A stretch of DNA of 64,000 bases, from positions 186,001-250,000 of the forward strand of contig JASANH010001360.1 of the NCBI GenBank assembly GCA_030248295.1. Direction: 5' to 3'. Both the position numbers and the translations under genes were made by a program. This document shows, one piece after another, positions 33,104 through 46,000 of the stretch (its first letter is position 1; each line of letters begins with the position of its first letter). The notes beneath the pieces were generated by a model that was not told the DNA's origin, did not search any database, and saw only the letters and a program-made list of their open reading frames with translations. The DNA is from Mesodorylaimus sp. YZB2_4 (lineage: Eukaryota > Nematoda > Enoplea > Dorylaimida > Dorylaimidae).

Positions 33104-36100
33104 ATGAACGATACTCAGAAATTGGATTCCAATGAATCAGGTGCTTCGGCTGGTTGGCCACCGCTTTTCTTGGACGCCAAAGAGAATCTGATTTACGGAC
33201 CGCCGCCCGCAAAGATCCTTCGTCCTTCATCGGTAAGCATGATCTGCTCATTCAGCGCCCTTTTAGAAGTAGGGGCGACGAAGACGAACGAAAAAGGAAA
33301 TCGAGGGCGGCTAAAAATGCTTGAGCTGAGAAAGAAGAGTTTTTCGAAGTCCTGTCGTAAAATGGTGTTAGAGTAATGGTAAATATTTCCGTTAGTGTAA
33401 AATGAGTTTATACTCAGAGTCGAGAAAAACCAAAGTTTATGCGTCACAGAAGAAAGGGCTTTTAATAATAGGGTGGGTGAAAAACTGAACGAGCGTTAGG
33501 CCGCTTTACGACTACATACAATATGTCCGCCGTCTTTGTGTTTTTGACCGTCCTCTTTTTTTGATACAAAAGTGATAAGCGGTACGGGCACATAAGTACA
33601 TTCTCTCTCCGCTGGCTTTTCGTCGGAAGACGAGCCAATATCTTCAGACGCAATAAACTGATGTCGAGGCCTGAAGAATGTCCTGGCGGGCACTTTGCGA
33701 ATTCATGTGCGTAATTGATGGCTTATCGCCAGTGATTTGAATGTTCCTTTTTACGGAGTGACCTGATATGATAAGAGTGCGACGGTCTCTCTGACGTACG
33801 TACAGTATTTAGAGACATTGAACTGCTTCGAGCGAAACCTAGTTTGCTGACGTGCCGACTTATTTGGGCGCGTTGTCCTTATTTTTCTCTCCCGTCCGTT
33901 GACGTAGTTGTCATCGACGAGACCAGTTCTGATTCCTTTTCCATTCTTCTATGTATTAGGGTATCCGTAAAAGGGTCCTTTCATCAACGTGTGGTTTATT
34001 GTGTTTCATTCGAATTTAGTGCCTTCGAGGGAGAAGAGGAGCTCCTTTAGTGCATCCGTGATTGCGGGCGTTGATCGCGGATAAAACTGCTTTGACTGCG
34101 CCCATTTTTCTAACCATACGCGCTTGTCTCAGTGAAAATGGTTGGATATAACAATGTTGGATCGTACGATTTGGTTGAAAGGATATGTAAAGTACATGAG
34201 AGTGGAATGTCCGAATGTGGTACTGTTCCAGACGGGTTTGTTTGTCTTTTAGAACATTCACTATTCGACCAATGTCACCTATCAAAACCATCACGTCAGT
34301 CGTCAGCAACGAGGGCAGATACTGGGCCGTCACCCCGGTTTTCGTGGTTGTACAATTTGGTTCACAGGTTTGAGCGCGTCGGGCAAGACCACCATCTCGT
34401 TCGCCCTGGAAGAAACCTTACATTCGTTGGGCATTCCCGCCTATGGTGTCGATGGGGATAACATGAGACATGGCGTGTGCAGGAATTTGGGATTCTCGAA
34501 AGAAGATCGAACGGAGAATATTCGTCGTGTGGCCGAGGTGTCCAAATTATTCGCTGATATGGGGGTCATCTGTTTGGCTTCGTTCATTAGCCCCTACGCT
34601 AAGGTGAGTGGGTGATGGGTAGGAGGGTGTGGGTACGCACCCACCGCCGTGTCGATGTGACTGTGTGGGACGACGTGGGTGCACTATGACAGCGATTGCC
34701 AATGTAGCCCGCCCAGAAAGGGTGTGCTGAATGCTGCCATACTGATGTACTCAGCAGAGGGGACTCCAGCAGGATTTGTTACTACCCAGACATAAATGTC
34801 GAACAACGCGAAGCATTTAATATTCCATTTTGGCTCTGATGTTAGGCTTATCGTTAGATCGGTTACAGCTTAGTGTGGAGTCGGGACCGGGCTCTTATGA
34901 ACATGGCGGGGTGCACTGCACTTACTGTGCCCAGAGTCTTATCTTAAAACTAAATGCACCCATTCGTCTGATCTTTTCAGGATCGTTCGGACGCGAGAAA
35001 GATACACGAGGACGATAATTTGCCGTTCATTGAATGCCACGTGAACACGCCCTTGGAAATTTGCCAACAGCGCGATCCGAAAGGGTTGTACGAGAAGGCT
35101 AAGGAAGGCAAACTTCAGGGATTGACAGGAGTGTCGAGCGATGCTCCCTACGAGCCACCTTCAGAACCGGATATTGTGCTGGCGGCTGGAACGAGCACTG
35201 TGGCCGAATGTGTGCATAAAGTGCTGAATTATTTGCATGAGAAAGTAAGCGATGGGGTGTGGGAATAGAATGCAGGGGGAAATGGCATCAGTGCTTTTAA
35301 GGGTATCCTGCCGGACGATGTAATGCGACATGCAGCTGGCGGGGTTCGAGAATTGTTCGTGCCTGTAGAAGAGAAAGTGCAGTGGAAAGCGATGGCCGAT
35401 GGACTGCCTAGCTTGGAATTGAGTGAGGTAAGTTGCACTTTGAGTGGTGGTCCATATCTCGCAACACTTTGATCCCTGTAGGTAACGTTGGCGATGGGAC
35501 TTGTTTCAGGAGTCTGGGTGAGGCTGTTTCCAAACGGGTGAAAGTTCGTGAACGTCGGCCTGTTATTTTTTCCAACCCGCCTTTACCGTGACCTCTTTTA
35601 AAAATATGTTCAAAAGCACAAATTTTTCGGTAATTTGAAATTTAAATTTTGGAGGGAGATACCTGAATTAGTGATGGAGTGTAAAATTTTTTCAATTTTA
35701 GTACGGCTCAAGCATTTCAAGCGTAATCTAACGAAGAAAACAAACTTTTGTAAAAGGTCTAGACTTTAAGGATTCAAAAAGCAAATCTGATAAACCTTTG
35801 GCTTCCTAGCTGCATTTTTAGACATCGAGTTTCGAAGAGGTCTGCTTCTCAGATCTGGAAGTCCAAAGTCAGGGTGGGATATTCGGGACCCTCACATGGT
35901 CAGAGTTTCCGTTGTACTGCAATAATGTAGGAGACCGCGAATGCTTCATATTTTTCCTTTTCAGGTGGACTTGCAATGGGTACAAGTGTTGTCTGAAGGT
36001 TGGGCGACCCCCTTGGCGGGTTTTATGCGCGAGCGTCAATATTTGCAGTGCATTCACTTCAACCAGCTTTTGGACGGTAAGCACGCTGTGTAAATGATTA

Positions 36101-37430
36101 TCTGATGGGCTGAGATAACGGAATTGTGTTCGAGATAAACACGGCTAGTCAAGTTTTTCTTAAAAATGCACTTATACAATTGTTTTTGGCGCACGATTGT
36201 GAAAGGATTGGCAGAGCAGTAAGGACAAACATTTTGGTGCGATTGGCAAACTTTTTGTGGTTTTTAGAGGACGGTGTAAATCAATCGATTCCGATCGTGC
36301 TGCCAGTGAGCACCGATGATAAGAGACGGTTGGAAGAAAATGGTCTCGATCGCTTCCGACTGGTACATCGAGGTCGAACGGTGGCGTTGTTGAAAGGCGT
36401 CGAATTCTACTCGCATCGAAAGGAAGAGCGGTGTGCAAGGACATTCGGGACAGTGCATCCGGGACATCCTGCCGTCAAGGTGAGTGGGTTTGCTTGGATA
36501 CTACGGGGAGAAGGAGTGGATCGTTGGATTATAATGGATTCATTGGGGTCCGTTTTTCAGCTAATCTTAGAATCCGGTGACTGGCTGGTAGGCGGTGATT
36601 TGGAAGTGTACGAGAGAATACGTTACGAGGATGGGTTGGATTCTTATCGTTTGACACCGTTAGAATTGAGAAGGAAGTTTGATGAGATCGGAGCCGATGC
36701 GGTATTCGCGTTTCAATTGCGCAATCCTATCCATAATGGACACGCTATCCTGATGACGGACACGAGACGAAAGTTGTTGGAACGAGGCTACAAGAAACCC
36801 GTCCTTTTGTTGCATCCGCTGGGCGGATGGACCAAGGATGACGATGTCCCTTTGCCCGTCCGTATGGAACAACATAAAGCCGTTTTGGATGAGGGCATTT
36901 TGGATCCGGAGAACACAGTGCTGGCCATTTTCCCGTCGCCCATGTCGTACGCTGGCCCGACGGAAGTGCAGTGGCACGCCAGGGGGCGCATCGCGGCTGG
37001 TATCCACTATTACATTGTGGGACGGGATCCGGCCGGAATACAGCATCCCGATACTGGCGATTATTTGTACGATCCGGAGCACGGGGCCAAGGTAAGCTTA
37101 CTTGCCCGAGGGAGGGGTCAGGGTAAAGGTTAAGATAATTTGATATCTCATAGTTTAAATTGAGCACTTTTCCAGGTACTTTCGATGGCGCCTGGTCTGC
37201 CTGCCCTGGAAATCATACCATTCCGAGTGGCTGCCTACAACAAAACGTCGCAAAAGATGGAATACTTTGATCCGAAGAAGGCCGAAGAGTTTGATTTTAT
37301 CAGCGGCACTCGAATGCGGCGACTCGCCAAGGAAGGCCAGTTGCCACCGCCCGGTTTTATGGCACCCAAAGCGTGGGACGTCTTGGCTGCTTATTATCGG
37401 GCTTTGGTGAATGCAGCACCCAGCGCCTAG
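33104..37430 (+). CDS. pps-1: Bifunctional 3'-phosphoadenosine 5'-phosphosulfate synthase (PAPSS)
   Basis: Eight exons: 33104-33232, 34253-34603, 34981-35244, 35302-35427, 35965-36076, 36268-36479, 36561-37091, 37176-37430. Phases agree, 659 aa. It makes PAPS, the sulfate donor for all sulfotransferases, from ATP and sulfate in two steps. The N-terminal APS kinase part has the P-loop ([11 protein letters not shown]), [19 protein letters not shown] and FISPYAK. The C-terminal ATP sulfurylase part has [29 protein letters not shown] (the HNGH motif), [16 protein letters not shown] and [10 protein letters not shown]. The short first exon ends in KILRPSS and joins in phase to [21 protein letters not shown], as at the start of nematode and other animal PAPSS. 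It follows ALDH1L on the same strand; co-regulation is not shown. Confidence 0.95.
33496..33693 (-). CDS. Possible exon nested antisense in PAPSS intron 1
   Basis: A 65-codon open frame on the minus strand, read as [20 protein letters not shown] then [19 protein letters not shown] and ending SRKAA, follows an acceptor-like CCGCCAG. Composition looks protein-like, but no upstream exon, start or homologue was recognised. It may be chance. Confidence 0.2.
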   Translation of the reverse strand: MPARTFFRPRHQFIASEDIGSSSDEKPAERECTYVPVPLITFVSKKEDGQKHKDGGHIVCSRKAA

Positions 37431-37547
37431 GTCGCAGCGTGGTTACTGTATTTTATTTTTTAATGTAGAGGTTATTCATAGTTTTCTATTTTTATATCCA
37501 GAAAAGCCATGGTGTCATGCCTGATGTCATCTCTTTAGGGTTTTTAC

Positions 37548-38140
37548 CATTACAACGAGCTGTGCACTTTGTTAGCCTCTAAAAGACTGTTCCACGAAGC
37601 ACTGCGAATGGCTTCCGCTTTGAATGCCTTTCTTCTGTAATGTACTCGTTTGTTGTACTGTATGGGCGTGGAATCGGAATCGTAACCAGGTGTTATTTCA
37701 TGATTTTCGCTCACGTCAGTGAGAAGGTCGTTGGCCAATGATAGCGGTCCAATCGATCGAACAGTAGGACCGCTTAAGGTGGCTGCTACGTAAGTTATAA
37801 CTTGAATGCGCGTGGCGGTCGAGACGGGGCGCCATTTCGAAGTGTTGATTGAAACTGCCTGCTCGAAAGCCTTTATGCAATAAAAATAAGGTGCCCTCAG
37901 CCTGACTCGTTGCCATCTGGCCAGGCTATCGATCACACTACTGTACGTCCCACAGTCCGGAGCACTGAAGGCAGTCACCAGGTGCTTGTTGGCGAAGAAT
38001 TCGCAGCCTTGATGAACCACCTCAGCGATACGAAAAATGTTCTGCATCTGGAGCTCACCCGCTAAGTTATTGAGTAGATGTCGCGAAAGACTGTCTTGTT
38101 TCTTTAGTTGAACAGCAACAAGCTCAATTGGAGCGCGATT
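37548..38140 (-). pseudogene. Orphan C-terminal fragment of a PP1-like Ser/Thr phosphatase
   Basis: The minus-strand frame (about 38115 down to 37550) reads IAEVVHQGCEFFANKHLVTA then FSAPDCGTYSS, clearly matching the end of the PP1 catalytic domain, where family members read [24 protein letters not shown]. The metal-binding and active-site blocks (GDIHGQ, GDYVDRG, RGNHE) should lie upstream, but I find none on the minus strand up to 39.4 kb. An extra 100 residues or so follow the phosphatase end (ITPGYDSDSTPIQYNKRVHY), longer than a typical PP1 tail. The 3' 165 codons are fully open from an ATG at 38047, so a young gene fragment that is still transcribed is possible. I treat it as a truncated copy. 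Confidence 0.6.
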
Positions 38141-39475
38141 GAGAACTTATTGCGGAAAGTAGACAGAACTGACGATGAGATTGCGGATCGTGGGATATGC
38201 AAAGTGAAATGCACGTGGCTGAAATGTCCTCGCGTTGCAGAACTTTCTGGCTCAGGGGTGAATAAGGCAAAGAAGGGGCGCTTCGATTTTGGACTGTTTC
38301 CCTCTGCATTCATTCAAGTAAGCATCGAGAGTCGAGTGATCACGTTGTGTTCATGGCTGTCCCCGTGTCCAATGGCTTGCGAATTTCTGTTAGACGCGGT
38401 TTTGTGGACGTAAATAATGGCTGCGTTGAGGAGGCAGCTGACCGTGAGTGAAAAATAGCTTATTTACTGAACAAACCAAGGAGAAAGTTCAGATGGGGGT
38501 ACTCGTGCCAGCTTGACTGTACTAGTCATAAATGCTGAAAGGATGACTGACGATAACCAATGAACCAGTATTCCAATACGAGACTCTTCGGCTGATGTGA
38601 GTCAGCACAGGAGAAGGCAAAGAATTTCAAAAGGAAACTCATGATGACGAGTGCAAAAGGACGGGGTCCGATTGTATCGGCTGGGCTCCGAAGAACCGTC
38701 TGCTCGCAAGCGCGATCCCACCACTGTCACGCCGCGTCGCCTTTTGCCTGCTCCATTCCTGGCCTCGGCCGGTACAGCGATCCTTGGGCAACCTGGCAGT
38801 CGAGGACTCCTCCCCGCCTCCCATATTGACGGCGTGCTTGGTGCGGACGCTCGGTCAACGTAGGCAGGCGCGCCGGAGGGCTCCCAACCTCAAACCGTCC
38901 ACCAGTCCCGGCCCCCTAGTAGCTAGGTTACAGGCGCCCGCCACGACGCCCAGCCAATAACAGTGGCACCGAGGGGGCACTCCTGGTCGACCATCCCACC
39001 TGGCCACTGTCCTGCGAGAAACCTTGTCCAAACCAGAAACCACATGACCCGATGGATTGGCACGGCTCAAATACGTCTCCAAAACAATTGCACGAACGGG
39101 GATCGAACGGGCGCAGAGATAAGCGCCGTCTCCAGCGCGACTGCAGTGACACCTGGCGGGGAACGCTGATGCGACGGGCAAAGAAGACTATTTCGTGAAC
39201 TGCACCTGGCTAATATTCAAGTGCGACCGTAACGTACTATGTCGGCTCCCATCGGCCCCATGTCCGACCTCAACCAGGGAGCTCTGTCTGAAGGCATGGT
39301 AGGAAATGCCTGCTGCCCCATCAGAGGGGCTTTGGTGACTTGGTTCCCCTTTCCTTCATGCTTACGCCTTGTCTGATCAGGGAGCACGCAAACGCTTTTC
39401 ATCTTTTACATGGCAGCAGACAAGGAGGCACGAGATGAGAATCAGTAGACGAGCGCGAGGTCATCACGATCGAGA
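38141..39475. other. Intergenic, no gene recognised
   Basis: GC-rich in 38640-39170. Near 39085-39145 the minus strand has CGTTCGATCCCC, a B-box-like sequence, but no convincing A box. Nothing else supported. Confidence 0.4.
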
Positions 39476-39847
39476 TCACTCGTTGTACTTGAGGGCCATG
39501 TTCTTGCGGCGGACGATGGAATCGCCGGTGAACCAGTCGCGGCTGTACTTCTTGGCGGCACCGGCCGGGGAGTCGGTCCACTCGATGGTGACGCGATCGG
39601 ACGACGTGTCGGCGCCGGAGAATGGTTTGACGGTGACCCACAGCGTGGTCGTCTCGCTCGGGTCCAGGCAGCCGTTGGCCGGGTCGATTTCGATGCGGTC
39701 GGGACCGACGGTGCTCTTCAGATGGAAGCCGATGCGTCGCACGCCACCGTTCGTCAGACGAATGCGCACCTTGAGGAACTCGTCGAACGGCGCGTTGTAC
39801 CACAACTGGTCGAACGGCACGGTCTTGATGTCGCCGGGGATCGACAT
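39476..39847 (-). CDS. msp: Major sperm protein (MSP) domain protein
   Basis: A single-exon gene of 123 aa, close to the usual 126-127 aa of nematode MSPs. It starts MSIPGDIKTVPFDQLWYNAP and carries the MSP immunoglobulin-like fold motifs GGVRRIGFHLKST, DPANGCLDPSETTTLWV, SDRVTIEWTDSPAGAAKKY and the terminal RRKNMALKYNE. MSP polymerises into filaments that drive amoeboid sperm movement and, when released, signals oocyte maturation and sheath cell contraction in nematodes. The 5' flank has a TATA box (39950-39956) and a block (39968-40000) that recurs upstream of the second MSP gene at 63981. Expression is probably limited to spermatogenesis. Confidence 0.95.
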   Translation of the reverse strand: MSIPGDIKTVPFDQLWYNAPFDEFLKVRIRLTNGGVRRIGFHLKSTVGPDRIEIDPANGCLDPSETTTLWVTVKPFSGADTSSDRVTIEWTDSPAGAAKKYSRDWFTGDSIVRRKNMALKYNE

Positions 39848-39949
39848 GGTCGCTGAACGAGGTCTTGATCGAACACGAGAGAAGATCGGACTCGGTCGCA
39901 CAGATGATCGCTCGAAAGCAGAATGACTGGATCCGCGCGGGGGCGCCCA

Positions 39950-39956
39950 TTTTATA
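39950..39956 (-). promoter_or_regulatory. TATA box of the MSP gene
   Basis: TATAAAA on the minus strand, about 105 bp before the ATG, at the same distance as the TATA box of the second MSP copy. Confidence 0.75.
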
Positions 39957-39967
39957 GAGACTATGCC

Positions 39968-40000
39968 AAGGCAGTGTAAAGTGGCTCAGTGACTTCACAG
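39968..40000 (-). promoter_or_regulatory. Conserved MSP upstream element, copy 1
   Basis: The minus-strand sequence CTGTGAAGTCAC, then GCCACTTTACACTGCCTT, sits just upstream of the TATA box. The same 33-bp block, with two or so differences, occurs before the second MSP gene, while sequence further upstream differs. Confidence 0.75.
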
Positions 40001-43000
40001 CATCAGCAGGTCCGTCCTATAGCGTGCAGACCGCCCCGTGAATGTGGATGTGCCCGTGTGCCCCTGCTGCTGGTTTTTGGTCAAAAATTTGGGCGACGGC
40101 AAACGACTCAATGTCAGGTCAGGATAATGCTGAGTATGCTCACGCGAAAGGACGGACTGACTTCTGCATAGAGTTTACCCTGAGCAACACTAAGTTTAGT
40201 CCTGGTGGAAGAGCAAGAGCTGCAGCTTTGACCAAACCACAGCCCGCCGAATCAGGACCAACCCGTGCCTTGAATCATTTCACACCGACTGGCAGCGCGA
40301 AAATGGGAAGTTATCAGTTAAAATAACTTCTGGCGAAGGGATTATTGTGGGTCGACATTCAGAAACTAGGAATTAGCGTGGGTGTCGATACTCACTCCAA
40401 TAAAACAAGCTGTTGGCATTTGCTACAACTCGTCTGGCCTAGCCTGACTAGCGGAAAGAAAACTGTGGTTTATTTCGATCCTGGTTCCGCTACAAAGGCC
40501 GGCTCGGTCGAACCTGGAGCAAGAGTTGAAGTGGGAAGTCGAGTCAGTGGTTCAGATATCCTTGTTGGTTGGAAGTTCCTGCAGGAGTATATTATGGAGT
40601 TCCTCGGGGTCCCAGGATCACCAAACAGTCAATTCGTGACAGTCGAAGAAGGCAAGGTCCTAAGACAGCAGGGGAGACGATTTTGACTAACAGCGTCGAA
40701 AACGACAGAAACGACGTCTCAAGCTAGCCAAGCAATTGTTCTCACTGTAAATCTTGTAAGGCACAAGGTTTCAAAGGGGTCCAGCCTTGGCCATGTCCAA
40801 CACCGAGTCCCAAAACCTAACCCATTTTTTTGGGCTGCATTGGGTCGGATTTCCAGATAGAGTGGTTCTGGGTTGTGCAGGTTGACCTTTTATGGACTCA
40901 ACCCCAAAACCACGTTTCGTTCGGGTCGGCATTATGATTTAGCAGAAGTGATCGTGGCGAGGCTTGGCAGAAATTTGGCTTGACAGGAAATTCGGCCATG
41001 GTCTTTTGGACCATTGTACTTGAGACCACTGCGATCCGATGTCCATCCATGTTTCGAATCGATGGTACTATCCAACTCTCTGAGCACTAGCGATCAACGT
41101 GGTTCACCCCCACTCCCCCCTCTGATTGTGAGCACACCAGTCATCATCGTAGAGCGGATACATCATGGGGTGCAGCCGAAGCGTTGACTGCAATAGACAG
41201 TGCACTTCACTGCTCCATGATCACATGCACCTGGGATATCAGCCCAGATTGGGTCATGTTGGATCCCCTCGAATCACAGGTGCCCAAATAAAATTTACAT
41301 ACGATTCACTGAGTGTCAAAACAAAAGTGTATCCCACCATATCCACTGATTTTGAGTCATACTGATCCCGTCTATCAATAAAAAAATTTGAGAACTGTGT
41401 CCACTCGTTTTTTAATAACTACTGCCTGCCATGGTTATACGACACTGAAAAGGCTACATTATAGTAACTTATAATTGTACCCAAAAAGGCGTTGAAGCAG
41501 GGATTTTCTCGATGACGCTTACGCTGATAAAGAAAATACTTGGCCCACAAAAGAGGCACATTAAGTGTTAATAGAACATTGGCGATCCAAGTACCATTTC
41601 AGGCGCCACAAGACAAGGATATGAACACGACGCAGTTTATTCTGAAAAAGCCCCCAAAAGTCCGTCAGGCATCTACATTCAAAAAAGTACTGTGCGAACG
41701 TATCGGGAGATCCACACAGGTATCGGAGTTCAAAATTTTTCTGATAAAAAAAAATTTATGGCGGCGCACACAATGTTGATGTTGTCGCTAACTGAGAAAC
41801 AAAAATCTAACGTTGGAACAATTCGGTGCAAAAGTTTCCATTGGAAGCTTAACTTGCGGATTAACTTGCATGTGGTGCAACAGTCGAAAGAATGGTGTGA
41901 TCTCAAGTGTGACAAAGCATACAGGCAACGGGCACATGATCAGTTCTCGAGTCGTTGCCAGCCTATTGGCAGTAATGACTGAGGGTCACCTAGAAGGAGC
42001 GAGCGATCGCTGGCGATCATAGATGATGTCAAATAGCGTTTCCATTCGTGCAGTTCTTGATCGCATTGTCGCAGAAAGTTGTAAGGAACGAAACAGGCTT
42101 TAATGATTGTTTTATCCGTAACTCTCTGGTACCAATGCGATTGGCACCCGGGAACGAGATGGCATTACCCAAGTGCAGTTTCGACAAGTGAAAAGCCATA
42201 GTCAAATATTGCTGGCGATGGTTCGGCCACTCCACCAATGGTTTGGCAATCCGTTCCCCCAAGATATTCTGTCGCTGCTACGCAAAAATACAGATAGATA
42301 AAGCAAGCATATTTACCAAGTGGGGAGGCGTTAACCACGACGAAAACATATGGGCACATCGGGCACAGCCAAGCCACGACCTCTATTTTCCAGTGCTTTC
42401 CCAAACTGGCTCTGCTTCGCCTTCTCGACCAAAAGCACCAATGTCCACGTATGAAAATGATACCATGCATCGGAGACTGCCATCAGGATGACACTTGCAC
42501 TGTGGAATCACTTGTAGTTGCAATGTTGACTACCAGACTTCCTCGGCTTCTAATCAATGTAATTGCTTGGAAGAAGATGGAGCAAAACACACGCCGACTT
42601 TGGAAAGAACAAATGAGTTTACCTGATCGGCCACGTATTTCCATCAAAGTGATCCAAAGTAGCTAACGAAATCGGCTATTGGTAACGGAAGCTGCCGATC
42701 ACGTTCTCACAGTGCATCAGAATTCTTTGCCTTTCGATCATCGATGCGCTGGCTGAGAGCATTCGTGTTAAAACGATCTCCACTAGCCAGGTAAAAGCGA
42801 GTCGAAAATCAGGGGGTATTGGATGCCTGTGCGCCGCTGATGGGTGATTCATCCGAGCAGACGCGTACCAAAGGGGGATGCAAGGGTGCAAATGAACCCC
42901 GTCCCCAGAAGAGTGTGTCGATATAGATTTCGCCCCATCCCACCCTTAAAATTAACATGCATATATATTTTCAAATGTGCGCCCCTTCATCAAATCCTGA

Positions 43001-46000
43001 GTGCGCCACTGCCGAGATCAATCCAATTGACTGTAAAGCATGCGATCCATCCAAAAATAGCCGGAGTGTTTTCGACGATCCTTCATACGCGACATGGAGG
43101 ACGACCTCTATACAGCATGAAGTGTCAATCTAAGCATCTGATTCAATTTTAAAGTTCAAACAGTGGTAGTTGCTTTCATTTAATTTACTGGCCATTAGGG
43201 GTTATGAACATGATATATTATGACGCAAAAAGAGACAGACGTTATTAGCACAAAGAAGACAAAATTCAGTGGCAGAACTAATTCAAATTTTGAATTTTTG
43301 CGCGCTTTGTAGTGGGTAGCTGATGCGCAAGTGGCAACCAGCTGAGCATCGACTGTGCGGCTGTCTCGCCATCGGGCCATGTGCTCTCCTCTCGTCTCAA
43401 CTGTGTGTGGCCGTCTTTCCGAATTTTCTTTCTTTCTATATCGCATCATCTGTAAATTATACTATTCTAATTAACCAAAGAAAATAATTGCATTTTCTCG
43501 ACACGCCTATCCAGAAATATTGGACGGACGGATGGCGGCGTTCGTGCGATTTGCTCGGTTTTGACGGAGAGAGAGGCGTAAGTCATTTCTTCGTTGCATT
43601 GTTAAATAGACCTTTATTGGTTAGCTCATTAGTATAGACTGTTGAGACTTCGTACGTAAGCAATCGCAAGGAAGTGGAGTCTGGAGTAAGCAGGGCTTTG
43701 AGCAGATAATAAAGTAGCTGTTTTAGTGGTTGATTGCGCGAGATAGGCCTACGATATTTCCCTTACAGTAAGTGTGTCCCGTGTGTTCTGCACGATTCAG
43801 ACCTTGACTGTGTGATTCCGGAGAATGATAGGGCGAAAAGATACACTGTTGGTATCGTGATGCGTCTGCCTGGCTAAAATTTATGATGTAAAAGTGTATG
43901 GAACCTTTGGGAAACGAGGAATACTATCTATAAATTGACACAATGTATAGCCATTTTTCAAATACTTGCAGTGTGGCCTTTTAAAAAGACGTCATTTGTG
44001 TTGAAGTATGTCGCGTTCTTGTAGAGCGGAAGGTCGTATGTTAGTTGTATTTTCTTTTTTCTATCGGCCCGTCTCTATACGGAGGCGGTGAAGGGCGACT
44101 GCGGTCCGTCTGCCTGGTGGGATAAGCAAGAAACGTCTGATGTCTGAGTGCCAGTTGAGGAGACCTACCTATTTATGATCGGACAGTGCCATTCCTGCAA
44201 AACGTACCGTTTGACCTTCGGGCTCGGGGGGCGGGGACGCAAGGTCAGTAGACGGTATATGAATGTTCGTTCACGTAGCACGTGGCTTGGGCGAAGAGAC
44301 GAGGGTGAAAATGGTGCACCATGTGCGTCGCTCCTTCCGCTGTCGCTTGGTCTGAACCGTAGTCCGTCTGCTACATTGTTTGAGAGAGACGGATTTTTGT
44401 CTGGACCGCCCCAGTCGACGCATTCACCATTTACGGCCTGGCTCTTAAAAGAATAGACTGGTATGGGCAGCGGTTATGGCGAGTGAGCTGGAAAGAAGGG
44501 CACTAGTGGAACTATTTGCTGTGCGCTTTTTGGTTAGCTTCGTTGTCGTGGTTTTAGTAAAGGGCGAAGCGAGGGAGCGTCTCTGTTGTTAGAGCAGATA
44601 GGGAAGAGCCTAGTTGCAGGGTGCTAGGGCGGGGTCAGCTGACGTTGTAGCTATGGATGCTTTAAAAGCTAGTATCAATAATAAAGTACTTTGGCTGACG
44701 TAGAACCGAGCCTGACGTGCCCGTTCGTCGACGTGGATATTGGCCGTATCCTTGTCTTGTATACCCTTATTATCCTGACCGAAGCCGGGCTCGATAACGT
44801 TTTGTATAAATTGCTGGTCGACAGCAGACATGGCTGTGACGGACGGAAATAACATGTGTTCTCGCGTTGGATATGTTTCACCATTGGCCAGTGACGTGAG
44901 ACGACCAGGCCATTGTCGACAGATGGCTGCCATTTTATACGAAATCCGCTTGTTCTCTCGTCATTGACGTGCACCACATTGTAATAATCGTTGTTCAGTC
45001 AGTGCTGCATGAACTCAACGAAAAAGACTGTTGAATCTGATTGAACGGAAAGGGCTTATTAGCACTTGTGCCCTTTATATATTCGACGACTTTATCATCA
45101 GCTGTTTGCCTCGGCTCCTGTCGTAGCTAAGGATCGTGTGCGCCTGCTGCCCGCTTTGATCGACGGAGCTTGGAGACAGCTTCGCTCGGCTCCCTTTGCG
45201 ATTAGCTTCCAGGCATGTACTTGAGTTCTGCCAGTGGAAAAGCCAATTTCTCATATCGACTACTGTGCCCCCATTGTATGCATACTCTACGATGTGAAGG
45301 AATTCACGCTTTATAGGTGCCTACTCTGATAGGCGAGGGGTCGCTTGCGCACGATATTACAGTACCCGATCGGGTCGTCTTCGCGCTTGTCGGACTCGTG
45401 TCACGTTTAGTATCGAAATAAGCCGTGCTATTATAAGCTGTTACGATACTAGCAGGCAATGCGGGGAGGAGGCGTGAATTAGTGTCGGACGTACGGGCAA
45501 GGCCTTTTGTGGGGCGATGGCTACGTCATTTTCGACCTTGCCATAATCCTTATAGCTAACATTGGAATCTCCCCACGCGAGAGAGATGCGCGAAAGCAAA
45601 CCATGTTATGCGTGAGAGTGCGCGCAGGAGGGTCAGCAGGCGGGCGTTGCTATTCATAAGCCGTCGTATGTCAATCTGTGTGACTTATGTCGATAGCTGT
45701 TCAAACTAAATGCGTTTACGAGCTCGTTTTCGACTATCCATTTGGGATGGCGTCAGAGCACAAGAGTCATGTGCTTGTATTCATCACTTTGTGAGTATTC
45801 CGTGCCGGGCATTCGGGTCCTTCCGACCGAGATGAGGCCTGTATGGTTTTTCTACTTGCGCAGGGATGTGGTAAAAAAAGATCATTTTTAACCTAAAATG
45901 CTTTCGTCTGGCGCACAGTTGCAATCGACCCAGTGACGTAATGGTGTAGGCTAAAAGATACATAGATAGGGAAAGAAGGATGTCGGCGAGAGAGGGCGGC

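Noticed and set aside
39080-39150. tRNA-like B box on the minus strand (CGTTCGATCCCC)
   Set aside because: No matching acceptor stem or A box could be found; could be chance in GC-rich DNA.
40345-40686. 113-codon open frame downstream of the MSP promoter
   Set aside because: No recognisable domain and no plausible ATG context or exon partners.
44610-44977. 107-codon frame starting MAAICRQWPG behind a TATA-like site
   Set aside because: No homologue recognised, no splice or conservation support, and overlapping frames of equal length.
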